A stretch of DNA of 64,000 nucleotides, taken from positions 4,898,001-4,962,000 of the forward strand of contig CP094668.1 of assembly GCA_022836915.1 (NCBI GenBank), in the 5' to 3' direction. Positions within the stretch are counted from its first letter, which is position 1. Every line of letters starts with the position of its first letter. Source of the DNA: Paenibacillus sp. OVF10. Lineage in GTDB: Bacteria > Bacillota > Bacilli > Paenibacillales > Paenibacillaceae. Positions 10,141 to 18,876 of the stretch are shown here, in pieces. Below the pieces are notes generated by a model, which saw only the letters and a list, made by a program, of their open reading frames with translations, ran no database searches and was not told the DNA's origin. Both the position numbers and the translations under genes were made by a program.

Positions 10141-11655
10141 CTACAGCTTGTAAATCTCGGCGTATTTGGCTTCCAGATAATCGGCCAGATAATCCGGGTT
10201 CAATTCTTCACCCGTTACGGCAACAATCAATTCGGAAGGTGTGCGGCTTTTACCATACCGATAGATTTTGTCTGTAAGCCATTCCTTAATTGGAATCAGA
10301 TTACCTTCGGCAATAAGGGTATCAAACTCCGGCATTTCCTTGCGCAATGTATGTAGAATTTGAGCTGCATACATATTGCCCAGAGAATACGAAGCAAAGT
10401 AACCAAAGTCCCCACCAGACCAATGAACATCCTGAAGAACGCCGTCTCCATCATTCGTTGGCATAATACCGAGGTATTCCTTGTATTTTGCATTCCAGGT
10501 CTCTGGCAGGTCCTTCACTTCCAGGCCATCGTTGAATAACATTTTCTCAATCTCATATCGAATAATAATGTGCAGGTTATAGGTCAGTTCATCCGCTTCA
10601 ATCCGAATGAGTGAACTCTCCACCCGGTTGATTGCACGATAGAAATCTTCCAGTTCAACCTCGCTCAATTGAGGGAAATGCTGCTGCAAATCTTTGTAAT
10701 AACGTGTCCAGAATGGCAGGCTGCGACCAATCATGTTTTCCCAAAGACGAGACTGTGACTCATGAATCCCCATGGACGTTCCTTCGGCAAGAAGGGTACC
10801 CGCCAGACTGTCATCAATATTTTGCTCGTACAGGGCATGTCCACCCTCATGCAGTGAACTGAAGACTGCGCTTGTTACATCATCTTGCAGATAATGTGTT
10901 GTAATTCGCACATCACCCGGGTTAAGACCCGTTGCAAATGGATGCACACTCTCGTCCAATCGTCCAGCTTCAAAGTCATAGCCCATTTGTTCCAAAATGA
11001 ACAGACTGAACTTCTCCTGCTGTTTGGTGTCAAACAACTGATTCAGAAACTCTGTATTTGGCTTGTTTTCTGAAGCATTAATCTTCTCTTGCAGAGGCAC
11101 CAAACGTGCTTTGAGGCGGGCAAATACAGCATCCACTTTCTCAACGGTCAGATCCGGTTCATACATATCAAGCAGCGTATCATAACGCGTATCCTTTACA
11201 CCCCAGTAATCAATAAACTCCTGTTTGAGCTTAACGATATCTGTCAGATATGGGGAGAATCCTGCAAAATCACTGTTATGCTTGGCATCTTCCCATGCCG
11301 TTTCCGACTTGGCTGTGAGCACGGTATAAGCTTGTACTTTTTCCGGTGGTACGGATTGACTGCGATCATATTCTTTCTTGCAATCTTCAACCAGACGACG
11401 ATCTATATCTTGGAGCTGTTCCAATACCGCTGGAGTCGTTAACGCATCCAGGTAAGTCTTCATGTCAGCTGAGGTTTGCAGCTTGAATGCTTCGGTGGAC
11501 AACATACCCAGCGTCTCCGAACGAGTCGGAACGCCTTTTTTCGGCGCACCTGTGCGCAGATCCCAGTGAAGCAAACCAATGGCTTCATGATAGCTCTTAA
11601 TTTTACGAGCCAGATTACGGAAGGATTCCAAATGTTCCTGTGTTTGTTTATCCAT
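10141..11655 (-). CDS. Carboxypeptidase M32 (Taq family metallopeptidase)
   Basis: Zinc carboxypeptidase that removes C-terminal residues from peptides in the cytoplasm. The zinc motif HEGGH (SSLHEGGHALYEQ, about residue 267) is complete, and the family blocks DVRITTHY and SMGIHESQSRLWEN are present; the latter supplies the downstream Glu ligand. The length of 504 is normal, and the N-terminus (YHEAIGLLHWDLRTGAPKKG) matches the family start. It forms a single-gene unit with its own terminator. Frame intact. Confidence 0.93.
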   Translation of the reverse strand: MDKQTQEHLESFRNLARKIKSYHEAIGLLHWDLRTGAPKKGVPTRSETLGMLSTEAFKLQTSADMKTYLDALTTPAVLEQLQDIDRRLVEDCKKEYDRSQSVPPEKVQAYTVLTAKSETAWEDAKHNSDFAGFSPYLTDIVKLKQEFIDYWGVKDTRYDTLLDMYEPDLTVEKVDAVFARLKARLVPLQEKINASENKPNTEFLNQLFDTKQQEKFSLFILEQMGYDFEAGRLDESVHPFATGLNPGDVRITTHYLQDDVTSAVFSSLHEGGHALYEQNIDDSLAGTLLAEGTSMGIHESQSRLWENMIGRSLPFWTRYYKDLQQHFPQLSEVELEDFYRAINRVESSLIRIEADELTYNLHIIIRYEIEKMLFNDGLEVKDLPETWNAKYKEYLGIMPTNDGDGVLQDVHWSGGDFGYFASYSLGNMYAAQILHTLRKEMPEFDTLIAEGNLIPIKEWLTDKIYRYGKSRTPSELIVAVTGEELNPDYLADYLEAKYAEIYKL

Positions 11656-12003
11656 TGTTATCGTTCACCTCTTCAAAAAAATGTTATACCCTATTGATGA
11701 TACTTTTTGCATTGCGTATAATCAACTTTTAACAGATGAAAATTGCATTGTTCTCCTAAAGATACGTGTTCAAAAAGTCTGGTTTTCATTACCGAGAAGA
11801 TGGAAATGGCGTTCAACTTCGATGCCGATGATGCCCTCAGGCATGATTTGTAATCAAAAGTGGACTTTTTGAACAACCTCTAAAGGGTTGGAGTAATGCC
11901 ATCTGCTGACCGTGAAATACTATTAAAGCAAAGGCGTGTAGGACAAGCTGCATCATATGCAAGTGGCCGTGCTCGTCGTATTGGATAACAGGAGGCAATG
12001 GAC
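11656..12003. other. Intergenic region dominated by an inverted-repeat element
   Basis: This region separates the divergent carboxypeptidase and carbonic anhydrase genes. It holds the 107-base inverted-repeat element described separately; the rest shows no coding signal. Confidence 0.6.
11768..11874. repeat. 107-bp MITE-like inverted-repeat element
   Basis: Arms of about 25 bases begin GTTCAAAAAGTC at the left and end GACTTTTTGAAC at the right. They match with about four mismatches when one is reverse-complemented. The interior includes a second small palindromic stretch (GATGCCGATGATGCCC). There is no ORF. The form (terminal inverted repeats, ~100 bp, intergenic, non-coding) is that of a miniature element or folded intergenic repeat. 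I believe similar sequences recur in Paenibacillus genomes, but only one copy is visible here. Confidence 0.6.
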
Positions 12004-12579
12004 ATGAACAACATTCAAGAGATTTTGGCTTACAACAAATCATTTGTCGAGACCAAAGAATACGAAAAGTATACGGCTGGCAAGTTTCCAACCAAAAAGA
12101 TGGTTATCATCACTTGTATGGATACACGTCTGGTGGAAATGCTGCCCAAGGCCATGAACCTGAAAAACGGTGATGTGAAAATCATCAAAAACGCAGGCGC
12201 AATTATATCTCAGCCTTTCGGGAGTGTAATGCGTAGTGTGCTTGTCGCCATCTATGAACTGGGTGCAGATGAAGTCCTGGTAGTGGGTCATACGGAATGT
12301 GGTATGGCTTCCCTTCACGCTGAGACCATGATTGGACATATGGTAGAGCGTGGTGTATCGGAAGAAGTCATGACTACTCTGGAGAATTCGGGCATCCGTT
12401 TGCAAAAATGGTTGCGTGGGTTTGACAGCGTCGAAGAAGGGGTAAAACATACTGTGGAAGTGATCAAGAAGCATCCTTTACTTCCTCCCAATGTACCCGT
12501 CCACGGCATGGTTATCGATTCTGCCACAGGTGAGCTTGATCTTGTCGCTGAGGGGTATGGACAACAGGCATCTCTCTAA
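12004..12579 (+). CDS. Beta-class carbonic anhydrase
   Basis: Interconverts CO2 and bicarbonate. Zinc ligands are recognisable: Cys in ITCMDTRL (about residue 38), then His and Cys in GHTECGM (about residues 95 and 98). The Asp-Arg pair of the active site is in CMDTRL. Length 191. I choose ATG 12004, eight bases after GGAGG; ATG 11998 is only four bases from it. Monocistronic with a strong terminator. Frame intact. Confidence 0.93.
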   Translation: MNNIQEILAYNKSFVETKEYEKYTAGKFPTKKMVIITCMDTRLVEMLPKAMNLKNGDVKIIKNAGAIISQPFGSVMRSVLVAIYELGADEVLVVGHTECGMASLHAETMIGHMVERGVSEEVMTTLENSGIRLQKWLRGFDSVEEGVKHTVEVIKKHPLLPPNVPVHGMVIDSATGELDLVAEGYGQQASL

Positions 12580-12588
12580 ATGGTTTGG

Positions 12589-12618
12589 AGTGCGGACCTT
12601 ATGGTTCGCACTTTTTTT
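12589..12618 (+). terminator. Terminator of the carbonic anhydrase gene
   Basis: AGTGCGGACC pairs with GGTTCGCACT around TTAT and is followed by seven T. Confidence 0.9.
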
Positions 12619-12752
12619 GTCTAAATTAAGGCAGTTGTTCTGTCAGGTTGTCAAACCATACAGTTTCAGTGTACACTTTTTATGAAAGCGGTCAAAGAAA
12701 GTAAAAACGATTGTCCTCTCTGACCTAGCCCTAATATTAAGGAGACATGTGC

Positions 12753-13318
12753 ATGAACATACTTTCCTACGGATTGCTCGGGCTGCTTACCCGCGAGGAG
12801 TCATCGGGCTATGATCTGATGCTGAAGATCCAGCCGCATTGGCAGGCGAAACACAGCCAGATCTACCCACTCCTGTCCAAGATGGAAAACGATGAGTTAT
12901 TGGCCTCCCGCTGGGTACAACAGTCTGACAAACCGGACAAGAAAATGTACGCAGTTACGGAAAAAGGCATTGAAAAGCTCTTGGAATGGATGATTACTCC
13001 TGTTACCGCACCGGTTACACGCGATGAATTTAATTTGCGTATTTTGTGTGTTGGCATAGCGGAAGACGGAAGCATGAGACGCATTCTTAACGAGCGTAAA
13101 AGCTGGTTTATGGAACGCATACGTTATTTCGAGGATCTGAAGTCACGTATACCTCAGGATAATCTTCGTGTAGGCAACCGAGATTTTGGAAGCTACATCC
13201 TGGTACAAAAGGGTTGATGCATGCACAAACAGGCCTGGAATGGTGTCATTGGGTTACCCAATTGCTTGATGGCCAAGCTGCAATTCAAGACCCAAGTCCA
13301 AGCGTTTCAGAAATTTAA
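12753..13318 (+). CDS. PadR-family transcriptional regulator (3' frameshift)
   Basis: Winged-helix repressor. The N-terminus ILSYGLLGLLTREESSGYDL and the wing region (KMYAVTEKGIEKL) are typical PadR, and a C-terminal helical dimer domain follows. ATG 12753 lies eight bases after AAGGAG. The frame stops early at 13217, but the GGG at 13211-13213 appears one base short. Restoring it adds GLMHAQTGLEWCHWVTQLL and about 30 more residues, ending at 13318, which gives the normal family length (188). There is no obvious target gene beside it; the neighbours are carbonic anhydrase and a glycine-rich membrane protein. Confidence 0.82.
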
Positions 13319-13415
13319 TAAAATTTGAAACGTTCCTGCAAGTTGACCGTATTACATGAGTAAGGCCCATTTTTGGGCGATTCAAACAAATTAATCGGGG
13401 GTTACGATCTTTACA

Positions 13416-13919
13416 ATGAAGAAAAAATTTGGAGTTAAACATCTAATGATGGTATTTATGGCCTTTACATTATTGTTCGCAACAGTGGGAGTAACGAATC
13501 CGGATTCTGCAGATGCAAGACGTGGTGGCGGATTCAAATCCGGTACAAAAAGTTATACCAACACTCCTAAGAAATCCGACTCCAACAACAACGTGAATCA
13601 ATCCAATTCCGGTAATAACTCCGGTACTGGTGCAGCTGCAACCCGTGGTGGTGGATTCTTCGGCGGTGGCGGAGGCTTCATGAAAGGCATGATGCTTGGT
13701 GGTCTTGCTGGTATGATGTTCGGCGGACTGTTCGGTGGCATGGGCGCCCTGGGTAACATTCTTGGATTGCTCGTGAACGTTGCAGCAATTATGTTGATTG
13801 TTATGCTGGCTATGGCACTCTTCAGAGCCATCTCCAATCGCCGCAAACCTGCAGCGGATGGTCGTTATGACCGTCGCAATGATCGTGATGATGACCGTAA
13901 CAGAAACGGACGGTACTAA
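13416..13919 (+). CDS. Exported glycine-rich membrane protein (Tim44-like annotation)
   Basis: 167 residues. A signal peptide or first membrane helix (HLMMVFMAFTLLFATVGVT) is followed by an Asn/Ser-rich linker and glycine runs (RGGGFFGGGGG, GGLFGGMGAL). A second hydrophobic helix (LLVNVAAIMLIVMLAMALF) and a charged Asp/Arg tail (RYDRRNDRDDDRNRNGRY) end the protein. Such proteins are often auto-annotated as Tim44-like from low-complexity composition; I do not assign a function. It lies six bases ahead of the next small gene, so the two are likely co-transcribed. Confidence 0.75.
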   Translation: MKKKFGVKHLMMVFMAFTLLFATVGVTNPDSADARRGGGFKSGTKSYTNTPKKSDSNNNVNQSNSGNNSGTGAAATRGGGFFGGGGGFMKGMMLGGLAGMMFGGLFGGMGALGNILGLLVNVAAIMLIVMLAMALFRAISNRRKPAADGRYDRRNDRDDDRNRNGRY

Positions 13920-13924
13920 TCTCT

Positions 13925-14203
13925 ATGGTTCTGAGCATGGATGAAATTGTGAATGCAATCTGTATTCATATGGCAGAACGTAAGGGTGTACGTCCAACCG
14001 ATGTGAATGTAGAACTGAGCTGGGAAGAAGATACAGGTTATTCCGCTGAAGTTTGGATCCAAGGACGCAGTCAATATCTGGTCGAGTCCAATATGATTGA
14101 AGCGATTCTTCGCTACCTGCACAGTGAATACAACATCCGGGCGTACCGTGAGAATGTACGACTTGATCTGGATGAAGAAATCACAGCGATCGTTAATCAA
14201 TAA
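13925..14203 (+). CDS. YxcD-family protein (DUF2653)
   Basis: 92 residues. The pattern DEIVNAICIHMAERKGVRP followed by VELSWEEDTGYSAEVWIQGR and a C-terminal acidic helix matches B. subtilis YxcD and the DUF2653 family, of unknown function. It is translated just after the glycine-rich membrane protein. The start could be ATG 13925 or the ATG four codons later; neither has a strong ribosome site. A strong terminator follows. Confidence 0.75.
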   Translation: MVLSMDEIVNAICIHMAERKGVRPTDVNVELSWEEDTGYSAEVWIQGRSQYLVESNMIEAILRYLHSEYNIRAYRENVRLDLDEEITAIVNQ

Positions 14204-14233
14204 ACTATAGGTCAAGTAATGACCTCTTATACT

Positions 14234-14284
14234 AAAGACCGTCTCCCTTCTGTCGCCTGACAGAGATGGAAGACGGTCTTTTTG
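14234..14284 (+). terminator. Terminator of the glycine-rich protein / DUF2653 unit
   Basis: AAGACCGTCT and AGACGGTCTT close a long stem with an inner TCTGTC/GACAGA arm, followed by TTTTTGTTT. It may also stop tyrS transcripts arriving from the other side. Confidence 0.85.
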
Positions 14285-14361
14285 TTTCTGTATTTGTATC
14301 TTTATTTGTGTGTCTATTCTAGTCTCTATACGTGCCTGTGTTACGTACTATTTCTTGGAAA

Positions 14362-15624
14362 CTACGATTGAAGTTTGACCAAGCTGTAGTTCTTCTTACC
14401 TTTACGGATAATGATGAATTTACCGCCAATGGCGTGTTCTGCAGACACTGTGAATTCAAGCTCCGTGATTTTCTCACCATTCATGGAGATCGCACCTTTG
14501 GTGACATCCTCACGCGCCTGGCGTTTGGATGGCTCCAGGCCGAGATCTACGAGCCAGTCCACGATATTTTTCGCTTCGCCGTCCGTCTCGAATGTTGGCA
14601 TTTCCTTGAATCCCTGCTCGATTTCATCCGCCGTCAGGGAACGGATATCACCACTGAACAGCGCCGCAGTAATACGTTTAGCCTGTTCGAGCATTTCTTC
14701 GCCGTGAACGAATTTTGTCATTTCTTCCGCGAGTGCTTTCTGTGCTTCACGTCTGTGCGGCTCTGTCTCTACCTTTTCAGCCAAAGCTTCAATTTCTTCT
14801 TTGCTCAGGAAGGTAAAGTATTTCAAGTATTTGATGACATCACGGTCATCTGTATTCGCCCAGAACTGGTAGAACTCAAATGGTGTCGTTTTGTTTGGAT
14901 CAAGCCAGATTGCTCCGCCAGCTGTTTTACCAAATTTCGTACCGTCGGATTTGAGCATGAGCGGAATAGTCAGACCGTACGCCTTCGCTTCAGATCCTTC
15001 TTTTTTACGAATCAGATCAAGACCACTCGTGATATTCCCCCATTGATCAGAACCGCCGATTTGAAGCTGTACATCTTCGTTCTGGAACAGGTGCAGGTAG
15101 TCGAGTGATTGAAGGATCTGGTAGGAAAACTCGGTAAACGAAATTCCGCCTTCCAGTCTGCTCGCAACTACATCCTTAGCCAGCATGGTGTTGAGGTTAA
15201 AGTTTTTGCCGTAGTCACGCAAGAATTCAATGACATTGATTTTGTGTGTCCAATCGTAGTTGTTCACCATGCGAACCTGATTATCACCGTCTGTTACAAA
15301 CAACTTCTTCATCTGTGCTGTCAGTGCATCCACATTCTCCTGCACTTGCTCCATCGTTTGCAAAGAACGTTCTGCCTGACGACCACTTGGATCACCAATT
15401 GTGCCCGTAGCCCCACCAATCAAAATAACCGGACGGTGTCCTGCCAGTTGAAAACGTTTCAGCATCATGAATGGAATGAGATGTCCGATATGCATGCTAT
15501 CCCCTGTAGGGTCAACGCCACAGTACAATGAAACTGATTTGGTTTCGGTCAACTCACGCAGTCCCTCTGCATCCGTCTGCTGGTTAATCGCGTCACGCCA
15601 CTGTAGTTCATCAATAATATTCAT
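14362..15624 (-). CDS. tyrS: Tyrosyl-tRNA synthetase
   Basis: Class I synthetase that charges tRNA-Tyr. The HIGH-type motif is in GDSMHIGHLIP (about residue 43), the KMSKS equivalent is KFGKT (about residue 230), and an S4-like RNA-binding tail (SKRQAREDVTKGAISMNGEK) closes the protein. Length 420, frame intact. A T-box leader precedes it, so expression should respond to uncharged tRNA-Tyr. Confidence 0.97.
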   Translation of the reverse strand: MNIIDELQWRDAINQQTDAEGLRELTETKSVSLYCGVDPTGDSMHIGHLIPFMMLKRFQLAGHRPVILIGGATGTIGDPSGRQAERSLQTMEQVQENVDALTAQMKKLFVTDGDNQVRMVNNYDWTHKINVIEFLRDYGKNFNLNTMLAKDVVASRLEGGISFTEFSYQILQSLDYLHLFQNEDVQLQIGGSDQWGNITSGLDLIRKKEGSEAKAYGLTIPLMLKSDGTKFGKTAGGAIWLDPNKTTPFEFYQFWANTDDRDVIKYLKYFTFLSKEEIEALAEKVETEPHRREAQKALAEEMTKFVHGEEMLEQAKRITAALFSGDIRSLTADEIEQGFKEMPTFETDGEAKNIVDWLVDLGLEPSKRQAREDVTKGAISMNGEKITELEFTVSAEHAIGGKFIIIRKGKKNYSLVKLQS

Positions 15625-15639
15625 TCGTATAACCCCTTT

Positions 15640-15980
15640 TCTATCCTCAAGATTCAGTCATGATCTACGTTAAATTACGAAATAACACGCTGGAACGGCT
15701 TTTTTGGACACAAAAAAATCGCCTCCTTGTCTTCTTTAGACACAGGGACGATTATCATAACCGTGGTACCACCCAAATTGCATGGACAACACGTGACCTT
15801 AACACGTTATCCATACCACTTTTGGCAATATATCGTTTGCCCATCCGCTTGGCATTACCCAAGTACTCCAGAGTGTAATTCGCAGCCCTTGTATGTATCA
15901 GGTTCCATCAACCCCTGACTTTCTGTAACAGGGACAAAGCCGCTACTGCGCTCTATCAACGTGATTCATGTATTCAATTT
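15640..15980 (-). promoter_or_regulatory. T-box leader of tyrS
   Basis: Reading the minus strand, a long structured leader holds the T-box GGGTGGTACCACGG (15761-15774). This is followed by a terminator whose stem closes with AATCG and CGATT and a run of seven T (about 15712-15756). A TAC triplet in the stem I region (GAATTACACTC) is a plausible Tyr specifier. Uncharged tRNA-Tyr would pair with the T-box and favour antitermination. The exact 5' end is inferred from the promoter. Confidence 0.9.
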
Positions 15981-15986
15981 ATAGCA

Positions 15987-16015
15987 AGTATAGCCGAACG
16001 TTTCAGTCATTGCAA
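15987..16015 (-). promoter_or_regulatory. Sigma-A promoter of the tyrS leader
   Basis: On the minus strand, -35 TTGCAA (16010-16015) and -10 TATACT (15987-15992) are 17 bases apart, directly ahead of the T-box leader. Confidence 0.7.
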
Positions 16016-16066
16016 GACCAAGTATTAATCATTGAACAGAACAACGCATGCATAGTTGAAACCAGA

Positions 16067-16514
16067 TTATATAATCATCATGTTCAATTTTCCGTGATAA
16101 TAACCATAGGCTTTCTCCGCGATCTGATCCTCATTGTTCCAAAACTGCTGGTCCAGCGCATCTAACTGCTGCTCTTGTTCCTTTGTCAGGAATTTAGGAA
16201 TATCCCACAGCTCAGTAAGCCTTTCATCCTCTTTCAAGTGCTCAATGCAGCCGTATGCTGACGTTATAATCTCCACGACTTGAGTCGCACCCATGATATG
16301 TAATGCCCGCAATGCGTAACGGTACACCTCTTCCCCCAGTAACAGAAAAACTGTATAAAACCGCCATTAAAGATATCCGCCTCTAACAGCCATAAAGCAG
16401 CAATGTCCTGCTCGTTCGAAGTCAACGAAACCCAGCCCTGTTCAGATTCATTCTTTTTTCGACAAATAACACAGCATAGTCATACCATACATCATTAATA
16501 TTTTGCTCACTCAC
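16067..16514 (-). CDS. DUF4375 (DMP19-like) family protein, two frameshifts
   Basis: The core block ADIFNGGFIQFFCYWGEEV resembles the NGGF-Q-F signature of DUF4375/DMP19-like proteins. These are often found near polymorphic-toxin immunity genes, and their function is unclear. The reading frame starts at GTG 16514 after GAGGTG. It is broken at T6 16454-16459 and C5 16333-16337 (plus letters). One base restored at each yields a continuous 149-residue protein. It lies 20 bases downstream of an Imm63-like gene on the same strand. Confidence 0.65.
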
Positions 16515-16534
16515 GTAACACACCTCACTTTTCT

Positions 16535-16977
16535 TTATGCCATGCCCTCTAACTCCTGACGTTTACCCGTCTGATGCCAATGTAAATACGGATTACCGAT
16601 CTGCTGGAAGGCTTCCAGAACCCCCTGTTCAGGTCCTTCATCACTTCATTTGTATAGTTCAAATGCGTCTCTTTATTATCCACGCCATGTCTTTCCAACA
16701 ACCCTACATGCGTCGCAGTGAAAATAATATCTTCCAGCAACCAATAGATGACTTCATCCGGCTGTTTCACCCGTTTCTCCAATGAGACAAGACCACGTTC
16801 GTATATTCGAACGATATACGTATCTTCTCCACTCTCTACATAGGGCACACCATCCCATTTAAAGCTCTCAAACAAGCGGTTAACATAGTTCTGCATCTGT
16901 TCCCTAGGGAAAGATGTACGCTCTAAAAGATGTAAAAGGATGTCTGCCAATTGTTGTTTGCTTAACATGTTGGACAT
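16535..16977 (-). CDS. Imm63-like immunity-family protein (one frameshift)
   Basis: 147 residues after repair. The segment YIVRIYERGLVSLEKRVKQ, then DEVIYWLLEDIIFTATHVG, resembles the Imm63 family of predicted polymorphic-toxin immunity proteins. The C5 run at 16621-16625 appears one base short. With it restored, the C-terminus reads LNRGVLEAFQQIGNPYLHWH and ends at 16535. No toxin gene lies nearby, so a free-standing immunity or paralogue role is only an inference. The family call is by eye and tentative. Confidence 0.55.
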
Positions 16978-17093
16978 GAATGCACCTGCCTCTGTAAAAG
17001 TAAATCTCTACTTCTCTAATTATTGCATGACATTCTCCAAATTCAATACCCACGTTGGATTCTAACGTCGAAGACAGAATGAAAAATGAAAAA

Positions 17094-17108
17094 GCTGCCC
17101 AAGGCAGC
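17094..17108 (-). terminator. Terminator of selO
   Basis: GCTGCC pairs with GGCAGC across a three-base loop. The minus strand continues with TTTTTCATTTTTC. It starts 23 bases after the selO stop. Confidence 0.7.
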
Positions 17109-17130
17109 CTCTTCATTCCATACTGTTCAA

Positions 17131-18599
17131 TCAGGTTCCACAAAAAGTCTGATACGAAGTATTGCACTGTGCTGGCAGTTCGGCATATTCAGCCTGCTCA
17201 GGTGAGTGCGCGAACGGGTCTGAAAGAACTGCCAAAAGCTTCTGCATTACGCTAAGATCTCCGTGGTTCTCCGCTTGCTCAAGGGCTTCCTCGACCCGAT
17301 GATTTCGGGGAATGACGGCTGGATTGCTTGTTCTCATCAACTGTCGAGAGACTTCCTTCTCCTCTTGCTGTCTGTCCAATCTTGCTTGCCACCGCTCATG
17401 CCAATCAGCAAATTCTGGCGTGCCAAACAAAGCTGTCCCTTCCAACCTATCAAAGGTCAAAGCCAGGAACGTATTGTTGTAATCTGCACTATGCTTCTCC
17501 ATAAGTTCAAGAAGATCCTTGATCAGCGCTTCATCTTCGGCCTCTTCATCCAACAAGCCCAATTTGGCACGCATTCCCTTGAGCCAATGATGATGGTACA
17601 ATTCAGAAAATTGTGCGATAGCATCCTGAGCGAGTTGCACCGCCTGTTCTTCATCTTCATGCAACAACGGCAGAAGCGTCTCGGCAAAACGAGCCAAATT
17701 CCACCCGGCAATATACGGTTGATTACCATAAGCATAGCGACCTTGCCTGTCAATCGAGCTGAATACGGTTGAAGGATTGTAAGCATCCATAAAGGCGCAC
17801 GGACCATAATCGATGGTCTCACCACTGATCGCCATGTTATCCGTGTTCATCACGCCATGAATGAAACCAACACGCTGCCACTCGGCAATGAGTGCCGCCT
17901 GCCGTTTAATTACTTCCTGAAGGAGCAAAAGATAGCGATTCTCAGCTTGAGCAACATCAGGAAAATGTCGATGCAACGTATAATCAGCCAATGCCCGAAG
18001 ATCGTCGATAGACCCCATCTGGCTGCATACTGGAAGGTTGCTACCCGGATATGACTGGAAGCCACCCGGGTTAATATAGCCCCAGGCCGCTCTGTTTCGC
18101 GGATAATGTTTTCTCCTGTTGATACCACCGCCAGACTGCGTGTCGTTGGGATACCCAGTGCATACATCGCTTCACTAATAATATACTCTCGCAACATGGG
18201 CCCTACAGCAGCACGTCCATCTCCTCCACGAGAGTACGGTGTTCTTCCTGAACCTTTCAGCTGGATATCCACTCGCTCGCCCTGTGGCGTAATCTGTTCA
18301 CCCAGCAGCAAAGCACGTCCATCACCAAGCATGTTGAAATTTCCGAATTGATGTCCTGCATAGGCCTGAGCCAGAGGCTCAGCTCCTTCCGGAATCAGGT
18401 TACCTGCAAAAATTTGTGCTCCTTCCTCACTGTCAAGAGACTCCACATCCAGTCCCAAGCTGGAAGCAAGCAGTCTATTAAAAATGATTAGCTTTGGTGA
18501 TTGAACAGGCACTGCGCCCTGACTTGTATAGAAGGGTTGCGGTAACTCCGCATAACTATTCTCCAAGTTCCACCCTTTGTTCAATGTTTCTTGTTGCAT
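17131..18599 (-). CDS. selO: Protein adenylyltransferase SelO (YdiU family), one frameshift
   Basis: Pseudokinase-fold enzyme that AMPylates Ser/Thr/Tyr of redox-related proteins. Family blocks: GDGRALLLGEQ, DIQLKGSGRTPYSRGGDGRA, MLREYIISEAMYALGIPTTR and GVMNTDNMAISGETIDYGPC (catalytic Asn and metal-binding Asp). ATG 18599 follows AAAGGAG. The two reading frames meet at the CCCC run 18013-18016. One extra base gives AARWGSIDDLRALADYTL and a full 489-residue protein. It forms a single-gene unit. Confidence 0.92.
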
Positions 18600-18795
18600 G
18601 TGATCACAACTCCTTTTCTGCACCAGGGATATCCCTTGGTTATATTGTAGCCTTGTGAACCAATGCTCATTTATGTAGTCGCATGGAAATTCAATTCAAG
18701 AGGTTGTTGACTTAAACGAACATATAAAATGTTCTTGATGAAACTTTAGCATATTTGAATGCCTTTTGCATTCCTCATGAATCGTAAGCAAAAAA

Positions 18796-18864
18796 ATCCA
18801 AGAGGTTTCTTTGCCAAGTGGAATCATTGTCTTTCATTCCACTTCCCAGAAAACCATCTTGGAT
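18796..18864 (-). terminator. Large hairpin terminator of the purine permease gene
   Basis: ATCCAAGAGGTTT and AAACCATCTTGGAT form the outer stem, and AAGTGGAAT/ATTCCACTT the inner stem. On the minus strand the hairpin runs into seven T. It starts just past the permease stop. Confidence 0.9.
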
Positions 18865-18876
18865 CTATTCCACTTA

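Noticed and set aside
14332..15108. Long plus-strand frame (258 codons) opposite tyrS
   Set aside because: Shadow of tyrS, which has full family motifs and a T-box; the antisense frame has no ribosome site or known fold.
16067..18599. Genuine pseudogene cluster (DUF4375, Imm63, selO)
   Set aside because: No stop codons or missense decay beyond single homopolymer losses; repaired proteins keep all motifs.
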